Below are positions 44,688 to 54,102 of a stretch of 64,000 bases of DNA, piece by piece (the first letter of the stretch is position 1; every line of letters starts with the position of its first letter). The DNA comes from Lewinellaceae bacterium (GTDB taxonomy: Bacteria > Bacteroidota > Bacteroidia > Chitinophagales > Saprospiraceae): positions 124,001 through 188,000 of the forward strand of contig JACJYE010000009.1 of assembly GCA_020636255.1 (NCBI GenBank), read 5' to 3'. The position numbers and the translations under genes are program-made. The notes under the pieces are model-generated. The model ran no database searches, was not told the origin of the DNA, and saw only the letters and a program-made list of their open reading frames with translations.

Positions 44688-46595
44688 TTAGTCCAATGAG
44701 CCCCTGATCCCCACCCTGATGCCCCTGCCCGGCATGGGGCGGTTGATGACGCGTTCGTAGCTGTTGTCCCAGCAATTGTCGATGCTCAGATAGGCCGAAA
44801 AAGCGGCCTTTCCCAACAACCAACTGTACGAGGCCTGCAGCATGCCCACGGAAGCGGAGGGCAGGGCTTCCGAATGATCGGGAAGGGTATACACCTTGCC
44901 GGCCCATTCGTGGATATAAGCGGCATACCAGCCCTGGTACTGCCACGAGAGGCTGGCCCTGGCCTGGTGTGCCGGTGTGTAGATGAGTTGACGGTGAAGA
45001 GAAGCATCGCCGGGCTGCACTGACTGTTCGCTGGTCGACCGGGTAAAACTGTACTGGGCCTGCAGCGACCATATTCCGGCGCGGCTATCAAGGCGGGCCC
45101 CGCTGCGGGCTTCGCCGCCGCGGCTCCATACCTGCCTGACGTTTTCCGGCGCCCAATACGTGCCCTGAGGTATCCAGGCGATCCAGTTATTGATGTTCAG
45201 GTTGAAGCCGGTGAGCTCGCCGTGTATCTGCCATTGCTGCCATTGCTTTTTTGTTCGCAGGAACACCGACTGGTTCCAGCCGCTTTCCGGTTTCAGGGCG
45301 GGGTTGCCGCCCTGGGGCCAGTACAGGTCGTTGAAGGTTGGCAGGCGATAATTGCGCGATACGGAAAGGCCGCAGGCCAGCCGGGGGCTTAGCTGGCCGT
45401 ATATGCTTAGGGAAGGCGTAAAAGGCCCGGCTGTGCCGTCTACCCATTCCTGCCTGCCGTTGAGCACGGCCTGCCAGCGCTCTTTTTTATTCCACCACCG
45501 CAATGCAGCAAAAACAGCGGCCCGCTCCTGTCGGGGTTGCTGCGTATAAGCATCGGAAGCAGCGCTAAGCAGGTTGGTATGGAGGCCTGCCTTGAGGTGC
45601 AGCCGCTGCCCGAGGGCATGGGTGCTTTCCAGCTCGCCGAGCAGGGATCGCGTTTTGCTGTCGGAGAACGTACGGGTAAGGGAATCTTTGTAAACGAGCC
45701 TGCTGCCGGAAGCGGCCATGCGGATGATATAACTGCTGCGGGCGCCTGTCCATTGCCAGTTGAGAGCAGTGCGTAGCGCCCCGTCGTCCTGCCGGGCCTG
45801 GCTTGTGGCCTGCACCCGGGTGGGGGGTATCTCGCGCCCGGCTTCCTGCCACCACAGGTGTACGGAAAGCTGCTGGTGCGCATTGATCTTGAAGGTGTTT
45901 TCCTGCATTATCCCCCATTGCCGGCTGGAGGCGTTGGGCAGCTGGCGCTGTTTGCCAAAAATATCGCGGTAGGGGTAGTCATTTTTGGCCTGCCGGTAGA
46001 AAATGCGGGAGGAATTTGTAAAGGCCTTTCCTCCGTATGTAACCGACAGGCCCTGGGTGAACAGGCCGAAGCTGCCCAGCTCGCCCAGGTATCGGGCGCC
46101 CCATTCGCCTGACGAGGCCAGCTGCCCATTGAGGTGGATGACGCCTCCTACGGCCCCGCTACCCCATAGTGCGCTGCTGCCGCCCGGAATGAAGCGGATG
46201 TCGTTAAAAAGAAAAACCGGCAGAATGCTCAGGTCGGTGAGCCCCAGCATGGGGTCCTGTAGCGGAATGCCGTTCCACAGCACTGCCGTGTGCGCTGCCG
46301 AAGCCCCTCGGGCACTGGCCGTAGCGATATTGCCGGCGCCGTAATCGCGTATATACAGCCCGGCCTGCTGGCGCAGGGCTTCCGCGACATCCTGCGTACC
46401 CTGCATGGCGAGCTGCAGGCTGTCGATCGGCGCTTCACCGCTTCCCGGCTGCCAGCCCTGGAGCCGTGAGGCAGTGACCGTCACAGGGCTGAGGTGCAGC
46501 ACGGTATCCGCCTGGGTAAAAGCGGCATTGCTCGCCAGCCCCAGCATCAGGGTGCTGAAAAGGTACAATGGTATTATTCTGGAAGAAGCTGCCAT
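44688..46595 (-). CDS. btuB: TonB-dependent cobalamin receptor (BtuB-like)
   Basis: 635 aa from the ATG at 46593-46595. The much longer frame (to 47153) runs through the riboswitch and is not real. After a signal peptide (YLFSTLMLGLASNAAFTQ) comes a plug with SPVTVTASRLQGW, EALRQQAGLYIRDYGAGNIAT and ARGASAAHTAVLWNGIPLQDP. A 22-strand barrel follows. It has no N-terminal carboxypeptidase-like domain, which fits the smaller BtuB type. It should import vitamin B12 or related corrinoids across the outer membrane with TonB energy. The upstream cobalamin riboswitch and the DUF5074 partner support this. Confidence 0.88.
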   Translation of the reverse strand: MAASSRIIPLYLFSTLMLGLASNAAFTQADTVLHLSPVTVTASRLQGWQPGSGEAPIDSLQLAMQGTQDVAEALRQQAGLYIRDYGAGNIATASARGASAAHTAVLWNGIPLQDPMLGLTDLSILPVFLFNDIRFIPGGSSALWGSGAVGGVIHLNGQLASSGEWGARYLGELGSFGLFTQGLSVTYGGKAFTNSSRIFYRQAKNDYPYRDIFGKQRQLPNASSRQWGIMQENTFKINAHQQLSVHLWWQEAGREIPPTRVQATSQARQDDGALRTALNWQWTGARSSYIIRMAASGSRLVYKDSLTRTFSDSKTRSLLGELESTHALGQRLHLKAGLHTNLLSAASDAYTQQPRQERAAVFAALRWWNKKERWQAVLNGRQEWVDGTAGPFTPSLSIYGQLSPRLACGLSVSRNYRLPTFNDLYWPQGGNPALKPESGWNQSVFLRTKKQWQQWQIHGELTGFNLNINNWIAWIPQGTYWAPENVRQVWSRGGEARSGARLDSRAGIWSLQAQYSFTRSTSEQSVQPGDASLHRQLIYTPAHQARASLSWQYQGWYAAYIHEWAGKVYTLPDHSEALPSASVGMLQASYSWLLGKAAFSAYLSIDNCWDNSYERVINRPMPGRGIRVGIRGSLD

Positions 46596-46784
46596 GCCAT
46601 ACTTTGATGTATGGGCAGAAGGAAGGATGCAGGCCGCCTGACACGCCTCCGGTTGCGGGGGCGCATGCCCGTGACACCTGCGGAGCAGGCAGGAGGCACT
46701 CCTGCCGGAGCCCGGCCGGCAACGGCAAATAAAAAGGCTTCCATTCACCTTGCCTTTAGCCCGAAGACAAAAATGAAACGATTG

Positions 46785-46990
46785 CGCTGGCAGGTCTTCT
46801 GACTTGCTCTCCAGCCACGGCCTTCCCGGGCCGGTGGCCCAGTGGCGTCGGGGTGGTGGAGGCGGTGCGCTAAACGAGAAGCGCTGTCCGCCGCCCGAAG
46901 GCGAGTTTACAGCTGCGGGTACAGTCCCTGAATTGGCCGCCTGGCCGCACAGGAGTTCCCTTTTCAGCCCCATTGGGGCGCCATGCGGGG
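46785..46990 (-). ncRNA. Cobalamin (AdoCbl-type) riboswitch
   Basis: Read on the minus strand, all core pieces are in order: GGGGCTGAAAAGGGAA, then GGGACTGTACCCGCAGCTGT, the B12 box GCCACTGGGCCACC, GGGAAGGC, and AGTCAGAAGACCTGCC. These match the conserved cobalamin riboswitch elements. It lies 190 bp before the BtuB start, so high B12 should shut off the operon. A likely -7 box (TACCTTTA at 46991-46998) sits at its 5' edge. Confidence 0.93.
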
Positions 46991-46998
46991 TAAAGGTA
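46991..46998 (-). promoter_or_regulatory. Promoter box of the cobalamin operon
   Basis: TACCTTTA on the minus strand, right before the riboswitch. It resembles TAnnTTTG with one change, and transcription would begin at the first paired element. Confidence 0.4.
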
Positions 46999-47165
46999 TA
47001 AAAAAGCAGAAAGGGAAAGAACAGTGCTTCCTGGAAAAGTGCCCATTCTGCGGTTTTGTCCGTTACGCGCTTAATCATCTGCTTGGAGTGACAAAGCTCA
47101 CCGAAATTGGCTAACATAGCCCCTAACTTGTTGAGCGGTATTTTTTTGATCAAAAACCATTAGTC

Positions 47166-49112
47166 ATGAAGCGAATATTTATACTCGCCCTGCTGGCCTG
47201 GGGCATTTCTTTTACTGCCTTTGCCCAGGTAGAGGAACCCGTTTGCAAAAGCGTCGACCAGATCGCCGCTATGGAGCAGGCGGCGCACGAAGGCCTGCTG
47301 GATTTCCGCTCTTCCCCTTTTACCGATAACTACGATATTATCTATCAGCGGATGGAGTGGGAGGTAGACCCTGCCCAATACTACATACAGGGAAGCGTCA
47401 CCACCTATTTTTCTCCTACCCGTAATGAGCTTTCATTCTTCAATTTGGACCTCTCGACGGCGCTTCAGGTCAGTTCCGTGCTCTACCACGGCACCGATCA
47501 GCTCAACTTCAGCCATACCGCCGACCGGCTGGAGATCAGCCTTCCCGAAGCTGTTGCCGTGGGTGAAATGGATTCCGTTACCGTCGTTTACGGAGGGGCG
47601 CCTCCTGCCAGCGGGTTCGGTTCTTTTGCTACGAGTATGCACAACGGCAGCCCTGCCCTGTGGACCCTGTCGGAGCCCTACGGCGCCAAGGAGTGGTGGC
47701 CGACGAAGCAGGACCTGGTGGATAAAATAGACTCTATCGACGTCTATGTGCGCACGCCGGAGGCCTACCGCGCCGCCAGTAACGGCCTGCTGATGAGCGA
47801 AGTGCAGGACGGCAACTTCAAAGTATACCATTGGCAGCACCGCCACCCCATCCCAGCCTACCTCGTGGCCATAGCGGTGTCCAACTACTCCGTCTTTTCC
47901 GCTTCCGTGCCGGTCGACGGCAGCCAGCCTATCGAGGTGCTGAACTACGTTTATCCCGAGAACCTCACCTCCTGGCAGAACGCCATCCATTCGACGGTGG
48001 AGTCCATGACGTTATACAACCAGCTCTTCGGGCTTTACCCCTTTGCCGATGAAAAGTACGGCCATGCCCAGTTTGGCTGGGGCGGAGGCATGGAGCACCA
48101 GACGATGAGCTTTATGGGCGGCAACTCCCATTCCCTGCAGGCCCATGAGCTGGCCCACCAATGGTTTGGCGACAAGGTGACCTGCGGCAGCTGGGCCGAT
48201 ATCTGGCTCAATGAAGGTTTCGCCACCTACCTCGAAGGCATGACCTATGAACACGGCCTGGGCGCCAATACCTGGATGAACTGGCTGGAGGGCAAGATCA
48301 ACCATGTGACCGGCCAGCCCGACGGCTCGGTATTCGTTGACGATACAACGAGCGTCAACCGCATCTTCAGCAGCCGCCTTTCCTATTCCAAAGGAGCTTT
48401 GCTGCTGCACATGCTGCGCTGGAAGCTGGGCGATGAAGCCTTCTTCCAGGGCATCCGCAATTACCTGGACGCCCCTGAGCTGGCCTACGGATATGCCAAA
48501 ACGGCCGACCTGCAGTACTACCTCGAACAGGCCGGTAGCCAGGATCTGAACGAGTTCTTCGACGACTGGTTCTATGGGCAGGGCTATCCTTCCTACCATA
48601 TCAACTGGTGGCAGGACGGGAACACGGTGCTGGTGCAGATCGACCAAACCACTTCCCATCCTTCCGTCGATTTCTTTGAGATGCCGGTGCCGGTGGAGTT
48701 CTTCGGCAACGGCTACAACGAAACCAAGGTGTTTGACAACACCTATTCGGGGCAGGTCTTTACTTTCCAGGCGCCGGTTAATATCGCCATGGTTCGGTTC
48801 GACCCCGACTTGTGGATCTGCTCGAATAATAACGTAGTGACAAAAACGGAGATCACCGGGCTGGCCGAAGCTCTGAAGGCCGAAGTTAAGGCCTGGCCGA
48901 ACCCCGCCCACGAACAGCTGAACGTTCAAATCCCCGCTGCTTTGTTGCCGGTACAGGCAAGCCTGTTCGATGCCACCGGGCAGGAGGTGCTGCAAACCAG
49001 CCTGCGGGATGAAAAAAGCGAAGTAGACATCAATAGCCTGCCTGTCGGTTTTTACACCCTGCGCCTGAAGAGCGCGGGAGGCAGCATGGCGCTACCTGTA
49101 GTGAAGGAATAG
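47166..49112 (+). CDS. Secreted M1 family aminopeptidase with T9SS sorting tail
   Basis: 648 aa. Sec signal (MKRIFILALLAWGISFTAFAQ). An N-terminal beta domain leads to the exopeptidase motif variant FGWGGGMEHQT (GGMEH instead of GAMEN), then the zinc site HELAHQWFGDKVTC and NEGFATYLEG 18 residues later. The last ~75 residues (VKAWPNPAHEQLNVQI, SLFDATGQEVLQT, PVGFYTLRLKS) are a T9SS sorting domain. The C-terminal helical domain of classic M1 enzymes is missing or short. It should cut amino acids from peptides at the cell surface. It diverges from the riboswitch operon. Confidence 0.88.
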   Translation: MKRIFILALLAWGISFTAFAQVEEPVCKSVDQIAAMEQAAHEGLLDFRSSPFTDNYDIIYQRMEWEVDPAQYYIQGSVTTYFSPTRNELSFFNLDLSTALQVSSVLYHGTDQLNFSHTADRLEISLPEAVAVGEMDSVTVVYGGAPPASGFGSFATSMHNGSPALWTLSEPYGAKEWWPTKQDLVDKIDSIDVYVRTPEAYRAASNGLLMSEVQDGNFKVYHWQHRHPIPAYLVAIAVSNYSVFSASVPVDGSQPIEVLNYVYPENLTSWQNAIHSTVESMTLYNQLFGLYPFADEKYGHAQFGWGGGMEHQTMSFMGGNSHSLQAHELAHQWFGDKVTCGSWADIWLNEGFATYLEGMTYEHGLGANTWMNWLEGKINHVTGQPDGSVFVDDTTSVNRIFSSRLSYSKGALLLHMLRWKLGDEAFFQGIRNYLDAPELAYGYAKTADLQYYLEQAGSQDLNEFFDDWFYGQGYPSYHINWWQDGNTVLVQIDQTTSHPSVDFFEMPVPVEFFGNGYNETKVFDNTYSGQVFTFQAPVNIAMVRFDPDLWICSNNNVVTKTEITGLAEALKAEVKAWPNPAHEQLNVQIPAALLPVQASLFDATGQEVLQTSLRDEKSEVDINSLPVGFYTLRLKSAGGSMALPVVKE

Positions 49113-49132
49113 AATATATGACTCCTGCATGA

Positions 49133-49177
49133 CAACGGCCGGCCCGCCTGTGCCACACAGGGTGGAGCCGGCCGTTG
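49133..49177 (+). terminator. Large GC-rich hairpin behind the M1 peptidase gene
   Basis: CAACGGCCGGC (49133-49143) pairs with GCCGGCCGTTG (49167-49177), and CCTGTG/CACAGG pair inside. It has no clear U-run, so it is a likely 3' end rather than a perfect terminator. Confidence 0.5.
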
Positions 49178-49251
49178 GCATGCCAAAAAGAAACCTTTCC
49201 GCGCTCCATTATCCGAACAATCCGCTATTTTTACCCAAAGCCCTGTACCTG

Positions 49252-50169
49252 ATGCGGAACCAAGCCTTTTTCCTGCCCATTCTGTTCCTCTCTGCCTCGT
49301 TGTATGGGCAGGATACCACGCAAATAACCATTCCAGGTAGTGTAATAAACTTTCGCTTAGTATACATTCCCACCGGGCAGATGGACGTGCAGGGCAGCGA
49401 CGGCCAAACCGTTTCTATACAGCTCGATGCTTTCTGGTTGGGCGCCCGCGAAGTGGCTTACGACGAGTTTTCGCTATTTCAGCAGCGGCAATACGACAGC
49501 GACGCCAGCGACTGGCCGGCCGGCGAATACCGTGCCGATGCCGTCAGCCGCCCGACGCCTCAGTATCTCGACTACACCTACGGTATGGGTACTTCCGGTG
49601 GCTTTCCCGCCGTGAGTATGACCCAGCAGGCCGCTCTGCGCTACTGCTACTGGCTGTACCAGAAGACCGGACAGTTCTATCGGCTGCCTACCGAGGCCGA
49701 GTGGGCCTATGCCTGCCGGGCTGGCCAGGATTGGGCGCCGGAAGAGCTGGGAGCTTATGCCTGGTATTACGACAACGCTTATGATGCCTATCACAAGATA
49801 GGGCAGAAAGCACCGAATCCCTGGGGTTTATACGATATGCTGGGCAATGTGGCGGAATGGACACTCGACGAATATCAGAAAGACTACCTGGCGGCTATAG
49901 GCATGGAAACCAGCAATCCCTGGGTGAAACCTGAAAAGCGCCACTCGCGCACCGTGATGGGAGGGTCGTACGACAGCCTGCAAAAGGAGTGCTCCTGTAC
50001 CCACCGCCAGAGATCCCAGCCCCGCTGGCAGGCCCGCGACCCACAGATCCCTAAAAGTATCTGGTGGAATACGGACTCGCCGTTTGTAGGCTTCCGCATT
50101 GTCCGGCCCGAGCAGCAACCGAGCGCGGAAGCGGTGGAGGCTTTCTTTCAGGAGGCCATCCGGGATTGA
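49252..50169 (+). CDS. Secreted formylglycine-generating-enzyme-like (SUMF1/EgtB-type) protein
   Basis: 305 aa from the ATG at 49252 (MRNQAFFLPILFLSASLYGQ, a signal peptide); the longer frame starts in the hairpin. The sulfatase-modifying-factor fold is clear: FWLGAREVAYDEFSLF, YRLPTEAEWAYACRAG, LGNVAEWTLDEY and FVGFRIVR. Many secreted relatives lack the two catalytic cysteines of true formylglycine-generating enzymes, and no matching Cys pair is obvious here, so a binding or non-catalytic role is likely. No sulfatase gene adjoins. Confidence 0.8.
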   Translation: MRNQAFFLPILFLSASLYGQDTTQITIPGSVINFRLVYIPTGQMDVQGSDGQTVSIQLDAFWLGAREVAYDEFSLFQQRQYDSDASDWPAGEYRADAVSRPTPQYLDYTYGMGTSGGFPAVSMTQQAALRYCYWLYQKTGQFYRLPTEAEWAYACRAGQDWAPEELGAYAWYYDNAYDAYHKIGQKAPNPWGLYDMLGNVAEWTLDEYQKDYLAAIGMETSNPWVKPEKRHSRTVMGGSYDSLQKECSCTHRQRSQPRWQARDPQIPKSIWWNTDSPFVGFRIVRPEQQPSAEAVEAFFQEAIRD

Positions 50170-50225
50170 ATGGTTGGCTTGGGGCGTACTGACATTAATA
50201 AACGTTCACTTCAATCCGAAGCAAT

Positions 50226-51542
50226 ATGAAAAAATTAGATCGCCGAACTTTTGTTAAGCAAACCACAACCGTAGCAGGAGGGATGCTGCTGGCGCCGTCG
50301 ATGCTGGCTGCCAAAGCCTACATCGATGGCAGCGACGCCATCAGGATAGGCCTTATCGGCTGCGGCGGGCGCGGCACCGGCGCCGCCGTCCAGGCGCTGC
50401 TATCCGGCCAGAACGTACAACTTGTAGCGATGGCCGATGCATTTCGCGACAACCTCGACAACAGCTACAAGCAGATCGTTGCGGAAGCCGAGAACAATGA
50501 ATTGCCCGCCGAATGTATAAAGGTGCCGGAGGAACACAAGTTTGCAGGCTTCGAAGCTTATGAACGGGTACTTCCGCTTTGCGATGTCGTCATCCTGGCC
50601 ACGCCGCCGGGCTTTCGCCCTATACATTTCGAAGCAGCTGTGAGGGCTGGTAAGCACGTATTTATGGAAAAACCGGTGGCGGTCGACGCCCCTGGCGTAC
50701 GCCGGGTGCTGGCGGCGGCGGAAGAAGCCCGGCGCAAGAAGCTCAACGTGGTCGTCGGCCTGCAGCGCCACTACGAAACCATTTATCAGAAGTGGATGGA
50801 GCTGTTACACGAAGGCGTCATAGGCGATATCGTCACCGCGCACGTCTATTGGAACAGCGGCGGCGTCTGGGTGCGCGAGCGCCAGCCCGGGCAGACGGAA
50901 ATGGAATACCAGATGCGCAACTGGTATTATTTCAACTGGCTGTGCGGCGACCATATCAACGAGCAGCACATCCACAACCTCGACGTGGGCAACTGGGCCA
51001 AGCAGGCATACCCCGTTAAGGCTCAGGGTATGGGGGGGCGGCAGGTGCGCACCGGCAAGGAATACGGAGAGATCTTCGACCACCACTTCGTGGAATACGA
51101 ATACGCCGACGGCAGCCGCATGTTCAGCCAGTGCCGCCACATAGTGGGTACGCACTACAGCGTGGCCGAATCGTTCCAGGGCACTAACGGCTCGGCGCCG
51201 GCGCCCGGTGTCATCCTCACCCGCAGCGGGTACAAGCTGATGGACCACGACAGCAAAAGGGACCCCAACCCCTACCAGGTGGAACACAATGTGCTGTTCG
51301 ATGCCATAGCTAAAGGAGAGTATCTGTTTGCCGATGCCGACAACGCCGCCAAGAGCACCCTGACCGCCCTGATGGGCCGCATGGCGACCTATTCCGGCCA
51401 GGTAATAGAATGGGATGCTGCGCTGAACTCAGAACTGAGCCTTATGCCCAGGCGTTATGCCTGGGATGCCGAGCCCCCCGTTCTGCCCGATGCGAACGGT
51501 TTTTACCCCGTAGCTGTGCCCGGGCAGACGAAGGTGCTCTGA
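50226..51542 (+). CDS. Tat-exported Gfo/Idh/MocA family oxidoreductase
   Basis: 438 aa. The start KKLDRRTFVKQTTTVAGGM has the twin-arginine motif of a Tat signal, so the enzyme folds in the cytoplasm with its cofactor and is exported. IRIGLIGCGGRGTGAAV is the Rossmann dinucleotide site, and HVFMEKPVAVDAPGVRRV carries the family's EKP motif. Members act on sugars or inositols with NAD(P). The substrate is unknown. It lies 57 bp after the SUMF1-like gene and 26 bp before ApbE. Confidence 0.87.
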   Translation: MKKLDRRTFVKQTTTVAGGMLLAPSMLAAKAYIDGSDAIRIGLIGCGGRGTGAAVQALLSGQNVQLVAMADAFRDNLDNSYKQIVAEAENNELPAECIKVPEEHKFAGFEAYERVLPLCDVVILATPPGFRPIHFEAAVRAGKHVFMEKPVAVDAPGVRRVLAAAEEARRKKLNVVVGLQRHYETIYQKWMELLHEGVIGDIVTAHVYWNSGGVWVRERQPGQTEMEYQMRNWYYFNWLCGDHINEQHIHNLDVGNWAKQAYPVKAQGMGGRQVRTGKEYGEIFDHHFVEYEYADGSRMFSQCRHIVGTHYSVAESFQGTNGSAPAPGVILTRSGYKLMDHDSKRDPNPYQVEHNVLFDAIAKGEYLFADADNAAKSTLTALMGRMATYSGQVIEWDAALNSELSLMPRRYAWDAEPPVLPDANGFYPVAVPGQTKVL

Positions 51543-51568
51543 CCTGGCCCTGGTGGTAATACCTGCTC

Positions 51569-52504
51569 ATGAAGACCGTTTACCCTTTTCTATGCTTCGC
51601 CGTCCTCATCGCGGCGCCCTTAAAGCTTTTGGGGCAACCTGCCCCTGTCCGCTGGGAATACCAGCACCCGCAGATGGGTACGCTATTCCGGCTGGTATTA
51701 TATGCTGCTGACAGTGTGCAGGCATCGGAGGCCGCCCGGGCCGCTTTCCGCCGTATCGACAGCCTGAACGCCATACTGAGCGATTACCTGCCCGACAGCG
51801 AACTGTCGGTACTGAGCGATCACAGCGACTGGGCCGAGGTGAGCCCCGCTCTGGAGCAGGTATTGCGCAAAGCCCAGGAAATCGCTTCACAGACCGATGG
51901 CGCTTTCGACATTACCATAGGCCCGCTGAGCAGGTTGTGGCGCCGTGCCTCCCGTCAGGGCATATTCCCGGACAGCCTGGAATTGGCTGCAGCCAGGGAA
52001 AAGGTAGGTTATCAAAACCTGCTGATACAGCCCGATAAACCACTGGTGAAACTGCTTCTTCCCGGCATGCGGCTCGACGCCGGCGGCATTGCCAAGGGGT
52101 TCGCAGTAGACGAAGCGATGGCAGTATTGCGGAGCCACGGCCTGCCCGTTGCGTTGGTGGATGGTGGTGGCGACCTGCTGGCGGGGGAAGCTCCACCGGG
52201 CAAGGAAGGCTGGGAAATAGAAGTAGTGGGGGATACTGTGCTTGTCGTAACCAACCGGGCAGTGGCCACTTCCGGTGCGGCCTATCGGCACCTGGATTGG
52301 CAGGGGCGTAGGTACAGCCACATCATCGGCCCGAAGGAAGGCCTTGGGGTTTTACACGGCAAACAGGTAACGGTAGTGGCGCCGAGCTGCATGCTGGCCG
52401 ATGCGCTGGCCACGGCGCTGAGCGTAGAGCCAGGGCTGGAAACGCGGTTGAAAGCCATATACCAGGACAGCAGCTTTCGGATGGGCCAGGCTGGGGAAAA
52501 ATAA
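51569..52504 (+). CDS. apbE: FAD:protein FMN transferase ApbE
   Basis: 311 aa with a signal peptide (FLCFAVLIAAPLKLLGQ). The ApbE core is visible: HPQMGTLFRL, a helix with RRIDSLNAILSDYLPDSEL, DITIGPLSRLW, and LDAGGIAKGFAVDEAM, followed by VDGGGDLLA and the metal-binding ATSGAAYRH. The enzyme attaches FMN covalently to threonines of periplasmic flavoproteins such as NqrB/NqrC or RnfG. No target gene is in the window. It follows the Gfo/Idh gene by 26 bp and probably shares its transcript. Confidence 0.88.
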   Translation: MKTVYPFLCFAVLIAAPLKLLGQPAPVRWEYQHPQMGTLFRLVLYAADSVQASEAARAAFRRIDSLNAILSDYLPDSELSVLSDHSDWAEVSPALEQVLRKAQEIASQTDGAFDITIGPLSRLWRRASRQGIFPDSLELAAAREKVGYQNLLIQPDKPLVKLLLPGMRLDAGGIAKGFAVDEAMAVLRSHGLPVALVDGGGDLLAGEAPPGKEGWEIEVVGDTVLVVTNRAVATSGAAYRHLDWQGRRYSHIIGPKEGLGVLHGKQVTVVAPSCMLADALATALSVEPGLETRLKAIYQDSSFRMGQAGEK

Positions 52505-52517
52505 CAGAAAAGGCCGC

Positions 52518-52561
52518 AAAAAAAAAAAACCCGACTTGGAAATGGGCATAACCAAGCCGGG
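52518..52561 (-). terminator. Rho-independent terminator of the 52690-53857 genes
   Basis: On the minus strand CCCGGCTTGG (52561-52552) pairs with CCAAGTCGGG (52539-52530) with one G-U/mismatch, then twelve T follow. It faces the two unknown genes to its right. Confidence 0.88.
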
Positions 52562-52689
52562 CAAAACACATAATACAGGAGCCGGTAAACAAACCTGTTT
52601 TCCCAGGCCCCGTCGTTATGCAAGTTGTATGAAGGTTTTAGGCACCTGTTTTAAGAAACAGCATTTGAATTCTTCATTTCTCTTCCCGT

Positions 52690-53322
52690 TCATACCCGGC
52701 CGAAGCAGACGGCTTCCGCTACGGCCTGGCACGCTTCATCAGACTTGCCTCTGAGGTACCAGTAGCCGTCCCGTTCGTCGATGTACAGGTGGGCGCCCAG
52801 GCTGCTGTTGTTCTTTTGCTTGCTTTCCAGCCGGGTGAGCACGGGCAAACCCAGCCGGTGGTGCACCAGGCGCACTGGGGCCATACCGCTGCGCCAGGTG
52901 AAAGCCTGCGTGTAGGCCGGTTTGGCGGCCAGTTCGCCGTCAATATCCAGTTTCGAGGTTTCCACATGCATGGCCGGCGTGTGGATGCTTATATGGCGCC
53001 CGGCCTTCATGTAGAGCCCTACCTGCGTGGAAAGTATCAGGTGAGCGTCGTTGGAAGCACTCACCTGCAGGGTTTTATGGCCGGCGAATTCACCGGCTTT
53101 AACAGCGCCTGCTTCTGTCGGCGTGTTGCTTTCCAGAGGCGTGGTAAAGAAGAGGTTAGAAAGCCCGGTATGCTCCATTTCCGGGAACCGGGCTTTCACC
53201 CCCTTGCTTTCACAGAGCGCGGTTAGTGCTTCTAGCGCAACAGAGAGCTGTTTTACCTCATGCTCAAGACGCTTGATCTTCTTTTCAACTTTTTTTCCGT
53301 ATGAGGTGTCTGTTAAAGTCAT
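52690..53322 (-). CDS. Unrecognised 210-aa protein with coiled coil and beta-repeat part
   Basis: I do not recognise it. Residues 1-45 form a charged helix with heptad spacing (KKVEKKIKRLEHEVKQLSVA), likely a coiled coil. Residues ~85-135 alternate short hydrophobic and polar stretches (HLILSTQVGLYMKAGRHISI, then HVETSKLDIDGEL), like beta-helix or needle domains of phage baseplate proteins. The tail YWYLRGKSDEACQAVAEAV is globular. It has no signal peptide. It lies 64 bp behind the 53387 gene and shares a terminator with it, so they form a two-gene operon. Confidence 0.55.
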   Translation of the reverse strand: MTLTDTSYGKKVEKKIKRLEHEVKQLSVALEALTALCESKGVKARFPEMEHTGLSNLFFTTPLESNTPTEAGAVKAGEFAGHKTLQVSASNDAHLILSTQVGLYMKAGRHISIHTPAMHVETSKLDIDGELAAKPAYTQAFTWRSGMAPVRLVHHRLGLPVLTRLESKQKNNSSLGAHLYIDERDGYWYLRGKSDEACQAVAEAVCFGRV

Positions 53323-53386
53323 GGCCGTAGTTATTTGGGGATTAGGGAATGAAATAACTGGTTTAAGGGTTATACAAGGTTATTTT

Positions 53387-53857
53387 TTAGTTAGATGGAG
53401 CCTGGATGCGCAGGAAGAAGTTGTCCGCTGTTCTGCGGAAGGCCAGAAGGGCCCCCTCGCCGAGCAGGATGGTCGCCCGGACAATGGGCTTGCAAACATC
53501 CTCATCCAGCTCTCCGACGAATTCGAGTTGCAGGTGTTCTCCTTGTGCGTCGCTTACTTTGTCCAACGTCAGGGTGAACGCCATATCCTGGCTGGCATCC
53601 AGTTTGATCGCAAGTATATCGGTGGAAAATTCGGCAACTTCCTCCAGGACGAGTTGCTTTTCTCCACCGCCGATATCTTCTTCTACTAATTCAAAAGCCA
53701 AAGCACCGTTTAACGGGATGCTGTAAGTGTGTTCTGTGTCGTCAGATTCAGTGATCGTCAAAGTTGTGAAACCGGAAGATATTTCCGCCGTAGATAAATT
53801 GCTGAGGCTGCCTGCTGAGCTTCGTTCAGCAACAGGCACTTGTGATCCGATTGCCAT
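53387..53857 (-). CDS. Unrecognised 156-aa beta-rich protein
   Basis: I do not recognise it. The N-terminal ~30 residues are Ser/Ala-rich and flexible. The rest is alternating strands (TTLTITESDDTEHTYSIPL, FELVEEDIGGGEKQLVLEE, LQLEFVGELDEDV) with acidic loops. There is no signal peptide. It is first in a two-gene operon with the coiled-coil protein at 52690. The pair might be structural (phage-like or self-assembling), but nothing proves it. The 245 bp to the next gene hold no other frame. Confidence 0.5.
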   Translation of the reverse strand: MAIGSQVPVAERSSAGSLSNLSTAEISSGFTTLTITESDDTEHTYSIPLNGALAFELVEEDIGGGEKQLVLEEVAEFSTDILAIKLDASQDMAFTLTLDKVSDAQGEHLQLEFVGELDEDVCKPIVRATILLGEGALLAFRRTADNFFLRIQAPSN

Positions 53858-54102
53858 GTGTTTAGTGTTTGCCGGCTGGCTTTCATGCCTTGGCGCGCGT
53901 TTGGGCTACTTAAAATCAACCAGGGTTTCTATAAGCTGTATGACGAAAACAAAGGTAGATTATGATGGCTGGAGGATAGAATGGGGTATATATTGTTATA
54001 AAAATCCCAAGTGGCTTGTTTGGGTCATTTTTTGCTAGGATAGCCTTGTTTTTATGGGTATATTACCGCCGGTAAAATAAATTTCCATCTTATTTTTCAT
54101 AG

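Noticed and set aside
46596..47153. 558-bp N-terminal extension of the BtuB frame
   Set aside because: It runs through the cobalamin riboswitch and has no signal-peptide-like start. The ATG at 46595 is followed by a proper signal peptide.
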